From assembly GCF_001429785.1 (NCBI RefSeq), contig NZ_LMJF01000001.1, forward strand, positions 508,462-572,461: a DNA stretch of 64,000 nucleotides, read 5' to 3'. The translations under genes were made by a program, and so were the position numbers. Shown in pieces: positions 9,509 through 18,131 of the stretch. Origin of the DNA: Lysobacter sp. Root916 (GTDB lineage: Bacteria > Pseudomonadota > Gammaproteobacteria > Xanthomonadales > Xanthomonadaceae). Below the pieces are notes generated by a model. The model had not been told where the DNA came from. It saw nothing but the letters and a program-made list of their open reading frames with translations, and made no database searches. Every line of letters begins with the position of its first letter. The first letter of the stretch is position 1.

Positions 9509-9579
9509 TATCGCCTATGCGGCGCTCATCAGGCGAGCGCGGATCGTCCGCGGGGGCGCCGGACGCGTCCCGCCGCGGC

Positions 9580-9933
9580 CTATCCCACTACGCCGCAGCA
9601 CAGGAAAAACACCACGAAACCCAGTGCCGGCAACAGGGTCAGCAGCACCGGATAGCCCCGCCACAGGGCGGCCGCGGCCAGGCCGCCGCCGCCGGCCGGC
9701 TCCTCGCGGCGACGGATCGCCGCGCGCGCCTTATGCCCGCAGATCATCGCCAGCAGGGCGACGAACTGGGCGGGCAGCACGCGACCCAGGTGTTCGTGGA
9801 GCTGGGCGGTGGCGGGCCAGGTCCAGACCGCCAGGGCCCAGGTCAGGGCAGCCAGGGCCTGGCCGATCAGCGGCCAGGCGCCGACGTCTTCGAGTTCGGG
9901 ACGGTTCACGGCGCGGTCCCGGTACCGACCCAC
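9580..9933 (-). CDS. Small membrane protein resembling DUF4190
   Basis: A protein of up to 117 residues with three hydrophobic segments. Its centre, GHKARAAIRRREE followed by a Gly-rich stretch and another membrane segment, is the pattern of DUF4190-type proteins (GHxAxxxIRR...GxGLA). The first possible start is a GTG at 9933 and another GTG lies at 9909; neither has a good Shine-Dalgarno, so the N terminus is uncertain. It lies just downstream of a metallophosphoesterase gene on the same strand. Function unknown. Confidence 0.6.
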   Translation of the reverse strand: MGRYRDRAVNRPELEDVGAWPLIGQALAALTWALAVWTWPATAQLHEHLGRVLPAQFVALLAMICGHKARAAIRRREEPAGGGGLAAAALWRGYPVLLTLLPALGFVVFFLCCGVVG

Positions 9934-9960
9934 GACAGCGGCCGCGTTGCGACACCTCGC

Positions 9961-10701
9961 TCAGCCGGCGACCCGGCCGCTGCGCAGGGCCCGCGCCCAA
10001 TCCGCGCGTCCGTTGCGCAGCGCCAGCGCGGCCGCGGCTTCGTGGTCGTAATCCACCGCGATGAGCTCCGCCTGCCAACGCCCGCTGGCGTCGTCGACGA
10101 TGGCATAGCGGGCGCGCGGGTCGCCGACCTCCATGTCGTGCGGGCTGGGGTGTTCGCTGTGATAGGCCTGCAAACCGACGCTGCCGGGATTCAAAAGCAG
10201 GCGGCCGTCGTCGAGACGGGTGGCGCGCGGGATGTGGGTGTGGCCGCACAGGATCAGCGCGTGCTGGATGTCGCCCGCGCGCTGCCGCGCCTCGTCCTGG
10301 TTCGCCGCGCGCGGACCGCCGTGGTCCAGATGTTCGAGGAAGTATTCGAGATCGTCGCGCGGCGTGCCGTGGCAGAGGTAGACGGACTCGCTCAGGGCCA
10401 GCGTCGCCGGCAGCGAGGCGATCCAGGCCAGTTGGTCCTCGCGCAAGACGTCGCGCGCGTACGCGTCGGACTCGCCCATGCGCGCGCGCGGCGTGTCCAG
10501 CAGCTGGCGTTCGTGGTTGCCGCGGATGGTGGGCAGGTCCAGGCCGATCAGCAGATCGGCGGTGGCCACCGGTTGCAGCGGGCCGGACAGGATGTCGCCG
10601 AGATTGACGGTGAGATCGCAGGCGCGCGCGCGGATGTCGGACAGGACCGCGCTGAGCGCATCCAGATTGCCGTGGATATCGGAGACGACGGCGATACGCA
10701 T
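9961..10701 (-). CDS. YfcE/MJ0936-like calcineurin-type metallophosphoesterase
   Basis: A 246-residue cytoplasmic phosphoesterase with the full set of metal-binding motifs: SDIHGNLDAL at residues 8-17, NLGDILSGP, RGNHERQLL, CHGTPRDDLE and CGHTHIPRA. The pattern is that of the YfcE/Yfh family of small phosphodiesterases, close to diadenosine tetraphosphatase and serine/threonine phosphatase relatives. No signal peptide is present. The physiological substrate cannot be told from the sequence. Confidence 0.9.
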   Translation of the reverse strand: MRIAVVSDIHGNLDALSAVLSDIRARACDLTVNLGDILSGPLQPVATADLLIGLDLPTIRGNHERQLLDTPRARMGESDAYARDVLREDQLAWIASLPATLALSESVYLCHGTPRDDLEYFLEHLDHGGPRAANQDEARQRAGDIQHALILCGHTHIPRATRLDDGRLLLNPGSVGLQAYHSEHPSPHDMEVGDPRARYAIVDDASGRWQAELIAVDYDHEAAAALALRNGRADWARALRSGRVAG

Positions 10702-10757
10702 CGCGTGCTCCCGCAGCGGGCCCGCCTGGGCAGGCCCGCCTGTTTACGGTTGCGACC

Positions 10758-12290
10758 TCAGAGGTCGAACTTGATGCCCTGGGCCAGCGGCAACGCGTCG
10801 GAGTAGTTGATGGTGTTGGTCTGGCGGCGCATGTAGGCGCGCCACGCATCCGAACCCGACTCGCGACCGCCGCCGGTTTCCTTCTCGCCGCCGAACGCGC
10901 CGCCGATCTCGGCGCCGGAGGTGCCGATGTTGACGTTGGCGATGCCGCAATCCGAACCGGCCGCCGACAGGAAGGCCTCGGCCGCCTTGAGGTTGGCGGT
11001 GAAGATCGACGAGGACAGGCCCTGCGGCACGTCGTTCTGCAGCGCGATGGCTTCATCGAGCGTCTTGAACTTCATCACGTACAGGATCGGCGCGAAGGTC
11101 TCGGTCTGCACGACTTCGGCGTCGTTGGTCAGGCCGGTGACGATGGTCGGCAGCACGAAGTTGCCGGGGCGCTCGATCGCCGCGCCGCCGGTGGCGACGG
11201 TGCCGCCGCTGGCCTTGGCCTTCTCGACCGCATCCAGATACGCCTGCACGGCATCGCGGCTGTTGAGCGGGCCCATCAGGTTGGTCGGGTCGGTCGGGTC
11301 GCCGATCTTCTTCTCGACCTGCTTGAACGCCGCGACCAGCTTGGCCAGCACGTCGTCGTGGATGGACTCGTGCACGAACAAGCGACGCGTGGTGGTGCAG
11401 CGCTGGCCGGCGGTGCCGACCGCGCCGAACGCGATCGCCGGGATCGCCAGCTTCAGGTCGGCGCTGGCGTCGACGATGATGGCGTTATTGCCGCCCAGTT
11501 CCAGCAGCGAACGGCCCATGCGGCGCGCGACGCGCTCGCCGACGTGGCGGCCGACCTTGGTCGAACCGGTGAAGCTGATCAGGCCGATGCGCTTGTCGTC
11601 GACGAAGTTCGACGCCAGCTCGGTGCCGGCGTCGTTGAACAGGAAGAAGATGTCCGGGAAGCCGCCGGCGCGTAGCGCTTCGTTGCAGATCTTCATCGAG
11701 GCCACCGCCGACAGCGGGGTCTTGGGCGAGGGCTTCCAGATCGTGATGTCGCCGCAGATCGCCGCGATGAACGAATTCCAGGCCCACACCGCGACCGGGA
11801 AGTTGAAGGCCGAGATCACGCCGACGATGCCCAGCGGATGCCACTGCTCGTACATGCGGTGACCGGGACGCTCGGAGTGCATGGTCAGGCCGTACAACTG
11901 GCGCGACAGACCGACGGCGAAGTCGCCGATGTCGATCATTTCCTGCACTTCGCCGTCGCCTTCCGGCTTGGACTTGCCCATCTCCAGCGCGACCAGCGAA
12001 CCCAGCGCGTCCTTGTGCTTGCGCAGTGCGTCGGCGCACAGGCGGATGGCTTCGCCGCGGCGCGGGGCCGGAGTGGTGCGCCACACCGCGAACGCGGCCT
12101 GGGCGCGCTCGACGATGGTGTCGTAGTCGCTCTGCGAGGACGCCTGCACGCGCGCCAGCACTTCGCCGTCGGTGGGGTTGATCGATTCCAGCACGCCCGC
12201 GTCGCGCGTCGCGGCCCATTCGCCGTGGCCGAGATAGGTGCCGGACTCCAGGTCTTTCAGGCCTAGGGCGGTCAAAACTGCGTGCGTCAT
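10758..12290 (-). CDS. ALDH7-type aldehyde dehydrogenase (aminoadipate-semialdehyde dehydrogenase-like)
   Basis: A 510-residue NAD(P)-dependent aldehyde dehydrogenase. The start [11 protein letters not shown] is chosen because GGAG lies 9 bases upstream; the frame extends 14 codons further without support. It has the cofactor motifs [11 protein letters not shown] and FTGSTKVG, the general-base Glu in LELGGNNA and the catalytic Cys in [12 protein letters not shown]. This wording matches the ALDH7A1/AmaB group, which oxidises alpha-aminoadipate semialdehyde in lysine breakdown. The enzyme class is firm; the lysine role is inferred from family likeness, as no other lysine-catabolic gene is nearby. 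Confidence 0.92.
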   Translation of the reverse strand: MTHAVLTALGLKDLESGTYLGHGEWAATRDAGVLESINPTDGEVLARVQASSQSDYDTIVERAQAAFAVWRTTPAPRRGEAIRLCADALRKHKDALGSLVALEMGKSKPEGDGEVQEMIDIGDFAVGLSRQLYGLTMHSERPGHRMYEQWHPLGIVGVISAFNFPVAVWAWNSFIAAICGDITIWKPSPKTPLSAVASMKICNEALRAGGFPDIFFLFNDAGTELASNFVDDKRIGLISFTGSTKVGRHVGERVARRMGRSLLELGGNNAIIVDASADLKLAIPAIAFGAVGTAGQRCTTTRRLFVHESIHDDVLAKLVAAFKQVEKKIGDPTDPTNLMGPLNSRDAVQAYLDAVEKAKASGGTVATGGAAIERPGNFVLPTIVTGLTNDAEVVQTETFAPILYVMKFKTLDEAIALQNDVPQGLSSSIFTANLKAAEAFLSAAGSDCGIANVNIGTSGAEIGGAFGGEKETGGGRESGSDAWRAYMRRQTNTINYSDALPLAQGIKFDL

Positions 12291-12318
12291 CGAAAAAACT
12301 CCGGAGTCAAAAGCATTG

Positions 12319-12342
12319 AAAAATCCGCACATGGATGTGCGG
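12319..12342 (-). terminator. Intrinsic terminator of tRNA-Arg
   Basis: Read on the minus strand, CCGCACAT-CC-ATGTGCGG is followed by ATTTTTC, just downstream of the tRNA. The phrase ACATGGATGTGCG is repeated once more at about 12351-12363, closer to the tRNA. Confidence 0.8.
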
Positions 12343-12370
12343 GATTGCGTACATGGATGTGCGATCCATT

Positions 12371-12447
12371 TGGCGACCCCGACACGATTCGAACGTGTGA
12401 CCTTCCCCTTAGGAGGGGGATGCTCTATCCAGCTGAGCTACGGGGCC
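12371..12447 (-). tRNA. tRNA-Arg, anticodon CCT
   Basis: The minus strand folds into a full cloverleaf. The acceptor is GGCCCCG with CGGGGTC (one G-U pair), the D arm starts AGCTCAGCTGG, and the anticodon loop is CTCCTAA on a TCCCC/GGGGA stem. The T arm ACACG-TTCGAAT-CGTGT and an encoded CCA complete it. The anticodon CCT reads AGG. Confidence 0.97.
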
Positions 12448-12737
12448 GTGCAATGAAATCAATCGCTTGCGTGGCTTGGCGCCCCGTGTGGCAGACCGGG
12501 TGAGGCGACTAAAGCCGGCGTATCAATCCGCCAATTGTACTCGGCCCAGCGCGAGCGCCGCCATGTTCGCCGCGCCGCATTGGCGGGGCGGCGCCTCACC
12601 GAACGCTCACATTCGCCTCGAACCGCACGATTACTCTGGCCATGACCGTTGCGCCGTACGCGGCGTCGAACGAGGTTCCGCCTGCGCTACGGTCGCGTCA
12701 TCGCGGTGTTTCCGACATGGATAAAGGAGTTTCACGC

Positions 12738-13211
12738 ATGCGTATCGATCCCAGCTGCAATCGATGGATGTTCCAGGGCGGCGTCGCGGCCGCTCTGGCC
12801 CTGGCCGCCACGGGCGTTTGCGCCCAGTCCGACGCCCAGGTCTACGAATCGGCGATCGCCGAAGCCGCGCGGCTGTGCCCGGGGCACTCCAAGGAACGCA
12901 CCACGCCCGGCGTGCGCGCGGTTCCGGTGGGCGCGTTGCGGGTGCTGGCCCAGCGCAGCTACATCCTGTGCCCGGATCGCCGCCTGGACGCCGCCACTCC
13001 CGCGGTCTGGTACGGCGCGGCCGGCGTGTTCGCCTGGAACCCCGACGCCAAGGGCGCGGCCAAGCTGATCGCGGCCAAGGTCGATGCGATGACGCGCAAG
13101 GAGGAGTTCCCAGCGCAAACCCTGGTCTGGAAGGCCGACGGCAGCCCGGTCACCGGCGCGACCGTGCCCATGTTCGAGCGCCGTCCGCTGCCGGCGGGCG
13201 CGTCCTACTGA
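12738..13211 (+). CDS. Hypothetical exported protein
   Basis: A 157-residue protein. The start MRIDPSCNRWMF is chosen because ATAAAGGAG lies about 8 bases upstream. A signal peptide (GVAAALALAATGVCAQS) is followed by a compact domain with three cysteines (RLCPGHSKE, YILCPD and the one at the signal end). The gene starts downstream of tRNA-Arg, which is on the opposite strand. The mature protein is probably periplasmic or secreted. I do not recognise the family. Confidence 0.75.
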   Translation: MRIDPSCNRWMFQGGVAAALALAATGVCAQSDAQVYESAIAEAARLCPGHSKERTTPGVRAVPVGALRVLAQRSYILCPDRRLDAATPAVWYGAAGVFAWNPDAKGAAKLIAAKVDAMTRKEEFPAQTLVWKADGSPVTGATVPMFERRPLPAGASY

Positions 13212-13796
13212 TGCCGACCGGGGCCGCCGCTGCGGCCCGACAGGCGTCGATCGGCCCCCGGCCGATCCGATGACGCCGCGGCGCGCGCGCCTGCGCGCGC
13301 CGCCCTGGGGCCCGTCCGGCCCCGATCCTGCCCGCTGAGCGCCTCGTCGTCGGCTCCGTCCCTGGGGGGGCGTGGCCGCTGATCCCTGTGACTACCGTTG
13401 ATGACCTTAATTGTGCCGTTAAGCGGGAGTCAGGACACACGGGCGATCGAGGTCGTCCGGGGGGAATCAGGGAGATGTAGCACCGACGCCGCGCCCACGG
13501 CAGCGCAGCGTGGCTAGCGTGGACGCGCTGAATTCCAGGGGTTTGGCGTGTTCGCGTCGGTTGGGGAGCGGGCGTTGCGACGCCCGGCGTCGCCGCGGCG
13601 ACGCCCCCGCGCCGAGGGGCGGCCCTGCCGCCCGACCGGCCCGGTCCAGCCAGCTACCCGATCCCGGGGATTGCCCCCTAAGCGACGACATGCAATCTTT
13701 GCGCGGGGAAATTGTGCGCACTGTCACACACTAAAGTGTGCCGTGAGTACACACATTTTGCGGACGCGTCGATGCGATCCGTACTAGGGGGCGGTA
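13212..13796. other. 585-bp non-coding stretch upstream of the large autotransporter
   Basis: No credible gene was found: open frames here are short, Arg/Pro/Ala-rich and lack a ribosome site. The left part holds GC-rich hairpins. The right end carries an AT-richer segment with a palindrome at 13727-13740 and a good ribosome site (AGGGGGCGGTA) before the ATG at 13797, so it is probably the promoter region of the autotransporter. Confidence 0.55.
13727..13740. promoter_or_regulatory. Palindrome CACACT-AA-AGTGTG, candidate operator
   Basis: A perfect 6-bp inverted repeat around an AA centre lies 57 bases before the autotransporter start, in the only AT-richer part of the intergenic region. A dimeric regulator could bind here; none is identified. 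Confidence 0.4.
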
Positions 13797-16700
13797 ATGA
13801 ATCGTTGTGCAGGCAAGGCGTTAAACGCCGGTGTGCCGGTGTCCGCTTGCGCTGATCCGCTGACGCGGATGGCGCGCAAATCCATGGCGTTCTTGGGGGC
13901 GGTGCTGCTGACGGGCCTGGCCCTGATCGGCCCGGCGCGGGCGCAAAGCTGTGCGGTCGGGGAGACCCCGGCGGCGTTCGGCTTCACCGGCGGCGAGCAA
14001 ACCCTCGCGGTGCCGGCCGGCGTGCATTCGCTGACCGTCTACCTCAGTGGCGCCCAGGGCGGCGCCGGTCGCAGCGGCGCCGGCAGCATCGGCGGCAGCC
14101 CGAATTCTCCGGGCGGCACCGGCGGTCTGGGCGGACGCGTGCGCGGCACCCTGGCGGTCACGCCGGGCGCGATCTTGTCAATCTGGGTCGGCGGGCAGGC
14201 CTCGCAGGCGGTCAATCCCGGCGGCCTCGGCCAGGGCGTGGACGGCATCGGCGGCGGCGCCACCGATCTGCGCGTGGGCGGCAACGGCGTCGGCAACCGC
14301 GTCGGCATCGCCGGCGGCGGTGGTGGTGGCGGCAATGCGGGCTGGAGCACGTCCAACGTGATCGCCGGCGGCGCCGGCGGCGTGGGCGGCGGCGGTGTCG
14401 GCGGCGCGGGCGCGGACGTGCCCGGCGGTCCCGGCCCCTACGGCGGCGGCGGCGGTTCGGTCGGCACCGGCGGTGCGGCCGGCGGCGGTTGCGGCGGCTT
14501 CCCGGCGACCGCGGGCGACGCGGCCAACGGCAACGGCGGCGATTCCTTCAATTTCTCCGGTTCCTTCACCGGCGCCGGCTACGGCGGCGGCGGTGGCGGC
14601 GGCGCCACGATCGGTGCGGGCGGCGGCGGTGCCGGCGTCGGCACCACCGGCTGCCAGCAGAACTGGAACGGCGGCGGCGGCGGCGGCGCGGGCGGCAGCT
14701 CGGGCGCGACCGGCCTGACCGCGGTCACCATCAACAACGGCGTGCAGGCCGGCAACGGCGCGGCGCTGATCTGTTTCGCGCCGACCCAGTTCGCGGTCGG
14801 CGGCCCGGCCAGCGGCCAGACCGGCGCGGTCACCCTGCAGCTCAGCGCGACCAATCCGGTCAGCACGCAGCAGGTCGTGGTGGCGCAGGCCGCCAACAGC
14901 TATGTCTTCCCGACCCGTTTGCCGGTCGGCGCGAACTGGACCATCAGCGTGCTTTCGCCACCGGCCGGGCAGTTGTGCAGCGTTACCCCGAGCAGCGGCA
15001 ACGCGATCGCCGCCGACGTGACCAGCGCAGCGTTGGTCTGCACCACGGTGACCACGACGGTCGCGCCGGCGACCTTGCCCAATCCGGTCTACAACGTCGC
15101 GTACTCGCAAACCATCACCGCCAGCAGCGCCAACGGCGGCACCGCGCCGTATACGTTCTCGTTGAGCGCCGGGGCCTTGCCCACGGGGCTGAGCCTGAGC
15201 GCGGCGGGCGCGTTGTCCGGTACGCCCACCGCTACCGGCACCTACAACTTCACGGTCCAGGCCACGTCCAGCAACGGTTTCAGCGGCACCCGCGCGTACA
15301 GCCTGACGGTGGCCACGGTCGCGCAGGCGATCACCGCGTTCGTCGCCAACCCCGCCGCGCCGACGTATACGCCGGGCGGCACCTTCACGGTTTCGGCCAG
15401 CGGCGGCGCGTCCGGCAATCCGGTCGTATTCGCCAGCACCACGCCGGCGGTGTGCACCTTGGCCGGCAGCACGGTGACGATGCAGAGCGCGGGCAGCTGC
15501 GCGCTGACCGCCAACCAGGCCGGCAACGCCAACTACAGCGCGGCGCCGCAGGCTACTTTGAACGTCAACATCGCGGCCGCGACGCAGACGATCACCGGCT
15601 TCGCCGCCAACCCGGCATCGCCGGTGTACGCCTCCGGCGGTACCTTCACGCTCTCGGCCAGCGGCGGCGCGTCCGGCAATCCGGTCGTGTTCGCCAGCAC
15701 CACGCCGGCGGTGTGCACTGTCGCGGGCAGCACGGTGACGATGCAGAGCGCGGGCAACTGCGCGCTGACCGCCGACCAGGCCGGCAACGTCAACTACAGC
15801 GCCGCGCCGCAAGTGGCTTTGAACGTGAACATCTCGGCTGCGACGCAGACGATCACCGGCTTCGCCGCCAACCCGGCCGCGCCGACGTATGCGCCGGGCG
15901 GCACGTTCACGGTCTCCGCCAGCGGCGGCGCCTCGACCAGCCCGGTGGTGTTCGCCAGCACCACGCCGGCGGTGTGCACGGTCAGCGGCAGCACGGTCAG
16001 CATGCTCGGCGGCGGTACCTGCTCGCTCACCGCCAATCAGGCCGGCGACGCCAACTACAGCGCCGCGCCGCAGGTCGGTTTGAACGTGACGATCGCCGCG
16101 GCGACCCAGGCCATCACCGGTTTCGCCGCCAATCCGGCCGCGCCGGTGTACGCGCCCAACGGCACGTTCGCGCTCTCCGCCAACGGCGGCGGCTCGGGCA
16201 ACCCGGTGGTATTCGCCAGCACCACGCCGGCGGTCTGCACCGTCGCCGGCGGCACCGCGACCATGGTATCCGCGGGCACCTGTTCGCTCACCGCCGACCA
16301 GGCCGGCAACGCCAGCTATAGCGCGGCGCCGCAGGTCAGCTTGAACGTGACGATCGCGGCGGCCCCGCAGACGATCAGCAACTTCAACGCCAACCCGGCC
16401 GCGCCGACCTACGCGCCCAACGGCACTTTCTCGGTCTCCGCCAGTGGCGGCGCCTCGGGCAATCCGGTGGTGTTCGCCAGCACCACGCCGGCGGTGTGCA
16501 GCGTCGCCGGCAGCGTGGTGACCATGTTGGCCGCGGGCAACTGCGTGCTGACCGCCAATCAGGCCGGCAATACGAGCTACACCGCCGCCGCGCAGGTCAC
16601 GCGCACCGTCACCATCGGCGCCGCGACGCCGGTGCTGAGCTGGATCGGCAACGTGGTCAAGACCGTGGGCGAGCCCGCGTTCGATCTGCCCAATCCGACC

Positions 16701-18017
16701 AGCAGCAACCCCAGCGGCGCCTTCACCTTCACCAGCAGCAACACCGCGGTGGCGACGGTGAGCGGACGCCGGGTCACCATCGTCGGTCCCGGCACGGCCA
16801 CTCTGGTCGCGACCCAGGCGGCGACGGCGAACTACCTGCAGGCCTCGGTCAGCACCGGTCTGTCGGTCACCGCGCGTCCCGACCCGACCCGCGATCCGGG
16901 CGTGGTCGGTCTGCTGCAGGCCCAGGTCGATACCAGCGTGCGCTTCGCGATGGCGCAGCAGTCCAACATCCGCGATCGCCTGCGTCAGCTGCGCCACGGC
17001 AGCGGCAACCGTTCCAGCAACGGCTTGAGCTTGAACGTGGCCAGCGGCCGCAATAACAGCCTGACCTTGCCGGCCGCGCAGCTGGTGTCCGACGATGCGC
17101 TGCGCCTGCCGCCGGGTTGGGGCGTGTGGACCGCGGGTACCGTGACCGCCGGCGATCGCGAAGGCCGCAGCGGCAGCGAGGGCTACAACTTCCGCAGCGA
17201 CGGCATCACGGTCGGCGCCGACTGGCGCATCAACGAGCAGTTCCTGTTCGGCGTGGCTGGCGGTTTTGCCTGGAACGACACCGACCTGACCCGTTCGAGC
17301 TCACGCCTGGATGCCGATCAGCGCTCGCTGTCGGTGTACGGCCTGTGGCGCCACGGCGAGCACCTGTTCGTCGACGGCACCCTGGGCTGGGGCCGCCTGG
17401 GCTTCGACATCAAGCGCTGGAGCGATCCGGCCGCCGCGATGGGCACCGCCGAACGCGACGGCAGCCAGTCCTTCGGCGCCTTGACCGTGGGCTACGAGCG
17501 CACCGGCGATCGCATGACCCTGACCAGCTACGGCCGCTTCGACGCCAGCCGCACGCGTCTGGATGCGTACCGCGAGTTCGGCCTGGGCATCTACGACCTG
17601 GCCTACAGCTCGCAGACCGTGAAGAACAACGGTCTGGCCGTGGGCCTGGAAGGCAGCTACCTGGTGCAGGGCGCGAAGGGCCTGTTCCGGCCCTACTGGA
17701 TGCTCGAGTACCGCGACGCGATCAGCAACAACAGCAACGTCGATCTGAACTACGTGGTGATGCCGGTCGCGAACGACTACACGCTCGGCCTGCGCAGCTA
17801 CGGCAACAACGCGCTGATGTACGGCGGCGGCGTGGACCTGGATATCGCCAGCGGCTGGAAGCTGTCGGTGCTGCTGCGTCGCGAGCACGCCTCGGGCCAG
17901 GACCCCAGCACCAGCTTCGGCCTGCTGCTGTCGTTCAACCCGCGCGCGCAGCCGATGTCAGCGATGGCGCCGGATCTGAGCGACGAAGCCCCGGCCACCG
18001 CCAAGACCGGCGAATGA
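13797..18017 (+). CDS. Large autotransporter: Gly-rich passenger, Ig-like repeats, C-terminal beta-barrel
   Basis: A 1406-residue type V secreted surface protein. An extended N terminus of about 24 residues precedes a signal core (MAFLGAVLLTGLALIGPARA). Residues ~65-320 are very Gly-rich, like glycine-rich surface proteins. Residues ~420-505 look like a putative Ig (He_PIG) domain (ALPTGLSLSAAGALSGTPTA). Five 87-residue repeats follow (about 510-940), each with NPVVFASTTPAVC and two conserved Cys. A further Ig-like unit comes next. The last ~290 residues form an autotransporter barrel (GWGVWTAGTVTAG to FGLLLSFNPR). A ~27-residue tail runs past the last strand, which is unusual, since most barrels end in Phe. 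Probably an adhesin; the ligand is unknown. Confidence 0.88.
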   Translation: MNRCAGKALNAGVPVSACADPLTRMARKSMAFLGAVLLTGLALIGPARAQSCAVGETPAAFGFTGGEQTLAVPAGVHSLTVYLSGAQGGAGRSGAGSIGGSPNSPGGTGGLGGRVRGTLAVTPGAILSIWVGGQASQAVNPGGLGQGVDGIGGGATDLRVGGNGVGNRVGIAGGGGGGGNAGWSTSNVIAGGAGGVGGGGVGGAGADVPGGPGPYGGGGGSVGTGGAAGGGCGGFPATAGDAANGNGGDSFNFSGSFTGAGYGGGGGGGATIGAGGGGAGVGTTGCQQNWNGGGGGGAGGSSGATGLTAVTINNGVQAGNGAALICFAPTQFAVGGPASGQTGAVTLQLSATNPVSTQQVVVAQAANSYVFPTRLPVGANWTISVLSPPAGQLCSVTPSSGNAIAADVTSAALVCTTVTTTVAPATLPNPVYNVAYSQTITASSANGGTAPYTFSLSAGALPTGLSLSAAGALSGTPTATGTYNFTVQATSSNGFSGTRAYSLTVATVAQAITAFVANPAAPTYTPGGTFTVSASGGASGNPVVFASTTPAVCTLAGSTVTMQSAGSCALTANQAGNANYSAAPQATLNVNIAAATQTITGFAANPASPVYASGGTFTLSASGGASGNPVVFASTTPAVCTVAGSTVTMQSAGNCALTADQAGNVNYSAAPQVALNVNISAATQTITGFAANPAAPTYAPGGTFTVSASGGASTSPVVFASTTPAVCTVSGSTVSMLGGGTCSLTANQAGDANYSAAPQVGLNVTIAAATQAITGFAANPAAPVYAPNGTFALSANGGGSGNPVVFASTTPAVCTVAGGTATMVSAGTCSLTADQAGNASYSAAPQVSLNVTIAAAPQTISNFNANPAAPTYAPNGTFSVSASGGASGNPVVFASTTPAVCSVAGSVVTMLAAGNCVLTANQAGNTSYTAAAQVTRTVTIGAATPVLSWIGNVVKTVGEPAFDLPNPTSSNPSGAFTFTSSNTAVATVSGRRVTIVGPGTATLVATQAATANYLQASVSTGLSVTARPDPTRDPGVVGLLQAQVDTSVRFAMAQQSNIRDRLRQLRHGSGNRSSNGLSLNVASGRNNSLTLPAAQLVSDDALRLPPGWGVWTAGTVTAGDREGRSGSEGYNFRSDGITVGADWRINEQFLFGVAGGFAWNDTDLTRSSSRLDADQRSLSVYGLWRHGEHLFVDGTLGWGRLGFDIKRWSDPAAAMGTAERDGSQSFGALTVGYERTGDRMTLTSYGRFDASRTRLDAYREFGLGIYDLAYSSQTVKNNGLAVGLEGSYLVQGAKGLFRPYWMLEYRDAISNNSNVDLNYVVMPVANDYTLGLRSYGNNALMYGGGVDLDIASGWKLSVLLRREHASGQDPSTSFGLLLSFNPRAQPMSAMAPDLSDEAPATAKTGE
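15325..16630 (+). repeat. Five in-frame 261-bp direct repeats within the autotransporter gene
   Basis: Five copies of an 87-codon unit follow each other. All share the DNA phrase for VVFASTTPAVC and the spacing 261 bp (for example CAGACGATCACCGGCTTCGC near 15585 and again near 15846). The high DNA identity suggests recent duplication or gene conversion. Ends are approximate. Confidence 0.85.
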
Positions 18018-18078
18018 GGCCGGCCACGGCCGGCGCCGCAGGGCGCCGGTCGCGGGCGGATCGCCAACGCTGCATGCA

Positions 18079-18119
18079 ACGGGCCCGCTGGCGGATGCGC
18101 CATGCGGGCCCGTCGTTTT
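18079..18119. terminator. Hairpin between the convergent autotransporter and ABC-transporter genes
   Basis: ACGGGCCCGC pairs with GCGGGCCCGT around a 15-base loop that itself holds TGGCG/CGCCA. CGTTTTA follows on the plus strand. It probably serves the plus-strand autotransporter gene and perhaps both. Confidence 0.7.
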
Positions 18120-18131
18120 ATCGGCTCTCGA

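Noticed and set aside
13448-13790. Small open frames on both strands between 13.4 and 13.8 kb
   Set aside because: Arg/Pro/Ala-rich translations without ribosome site, in a stretch that looks like a promoter region.
14178-16997. Long minus-strand open frame opposite the autotransporter repeats
   Set aside because: Low-complexity translation caused by GC-rich repeats on the coding strand; no start signal and no domain.
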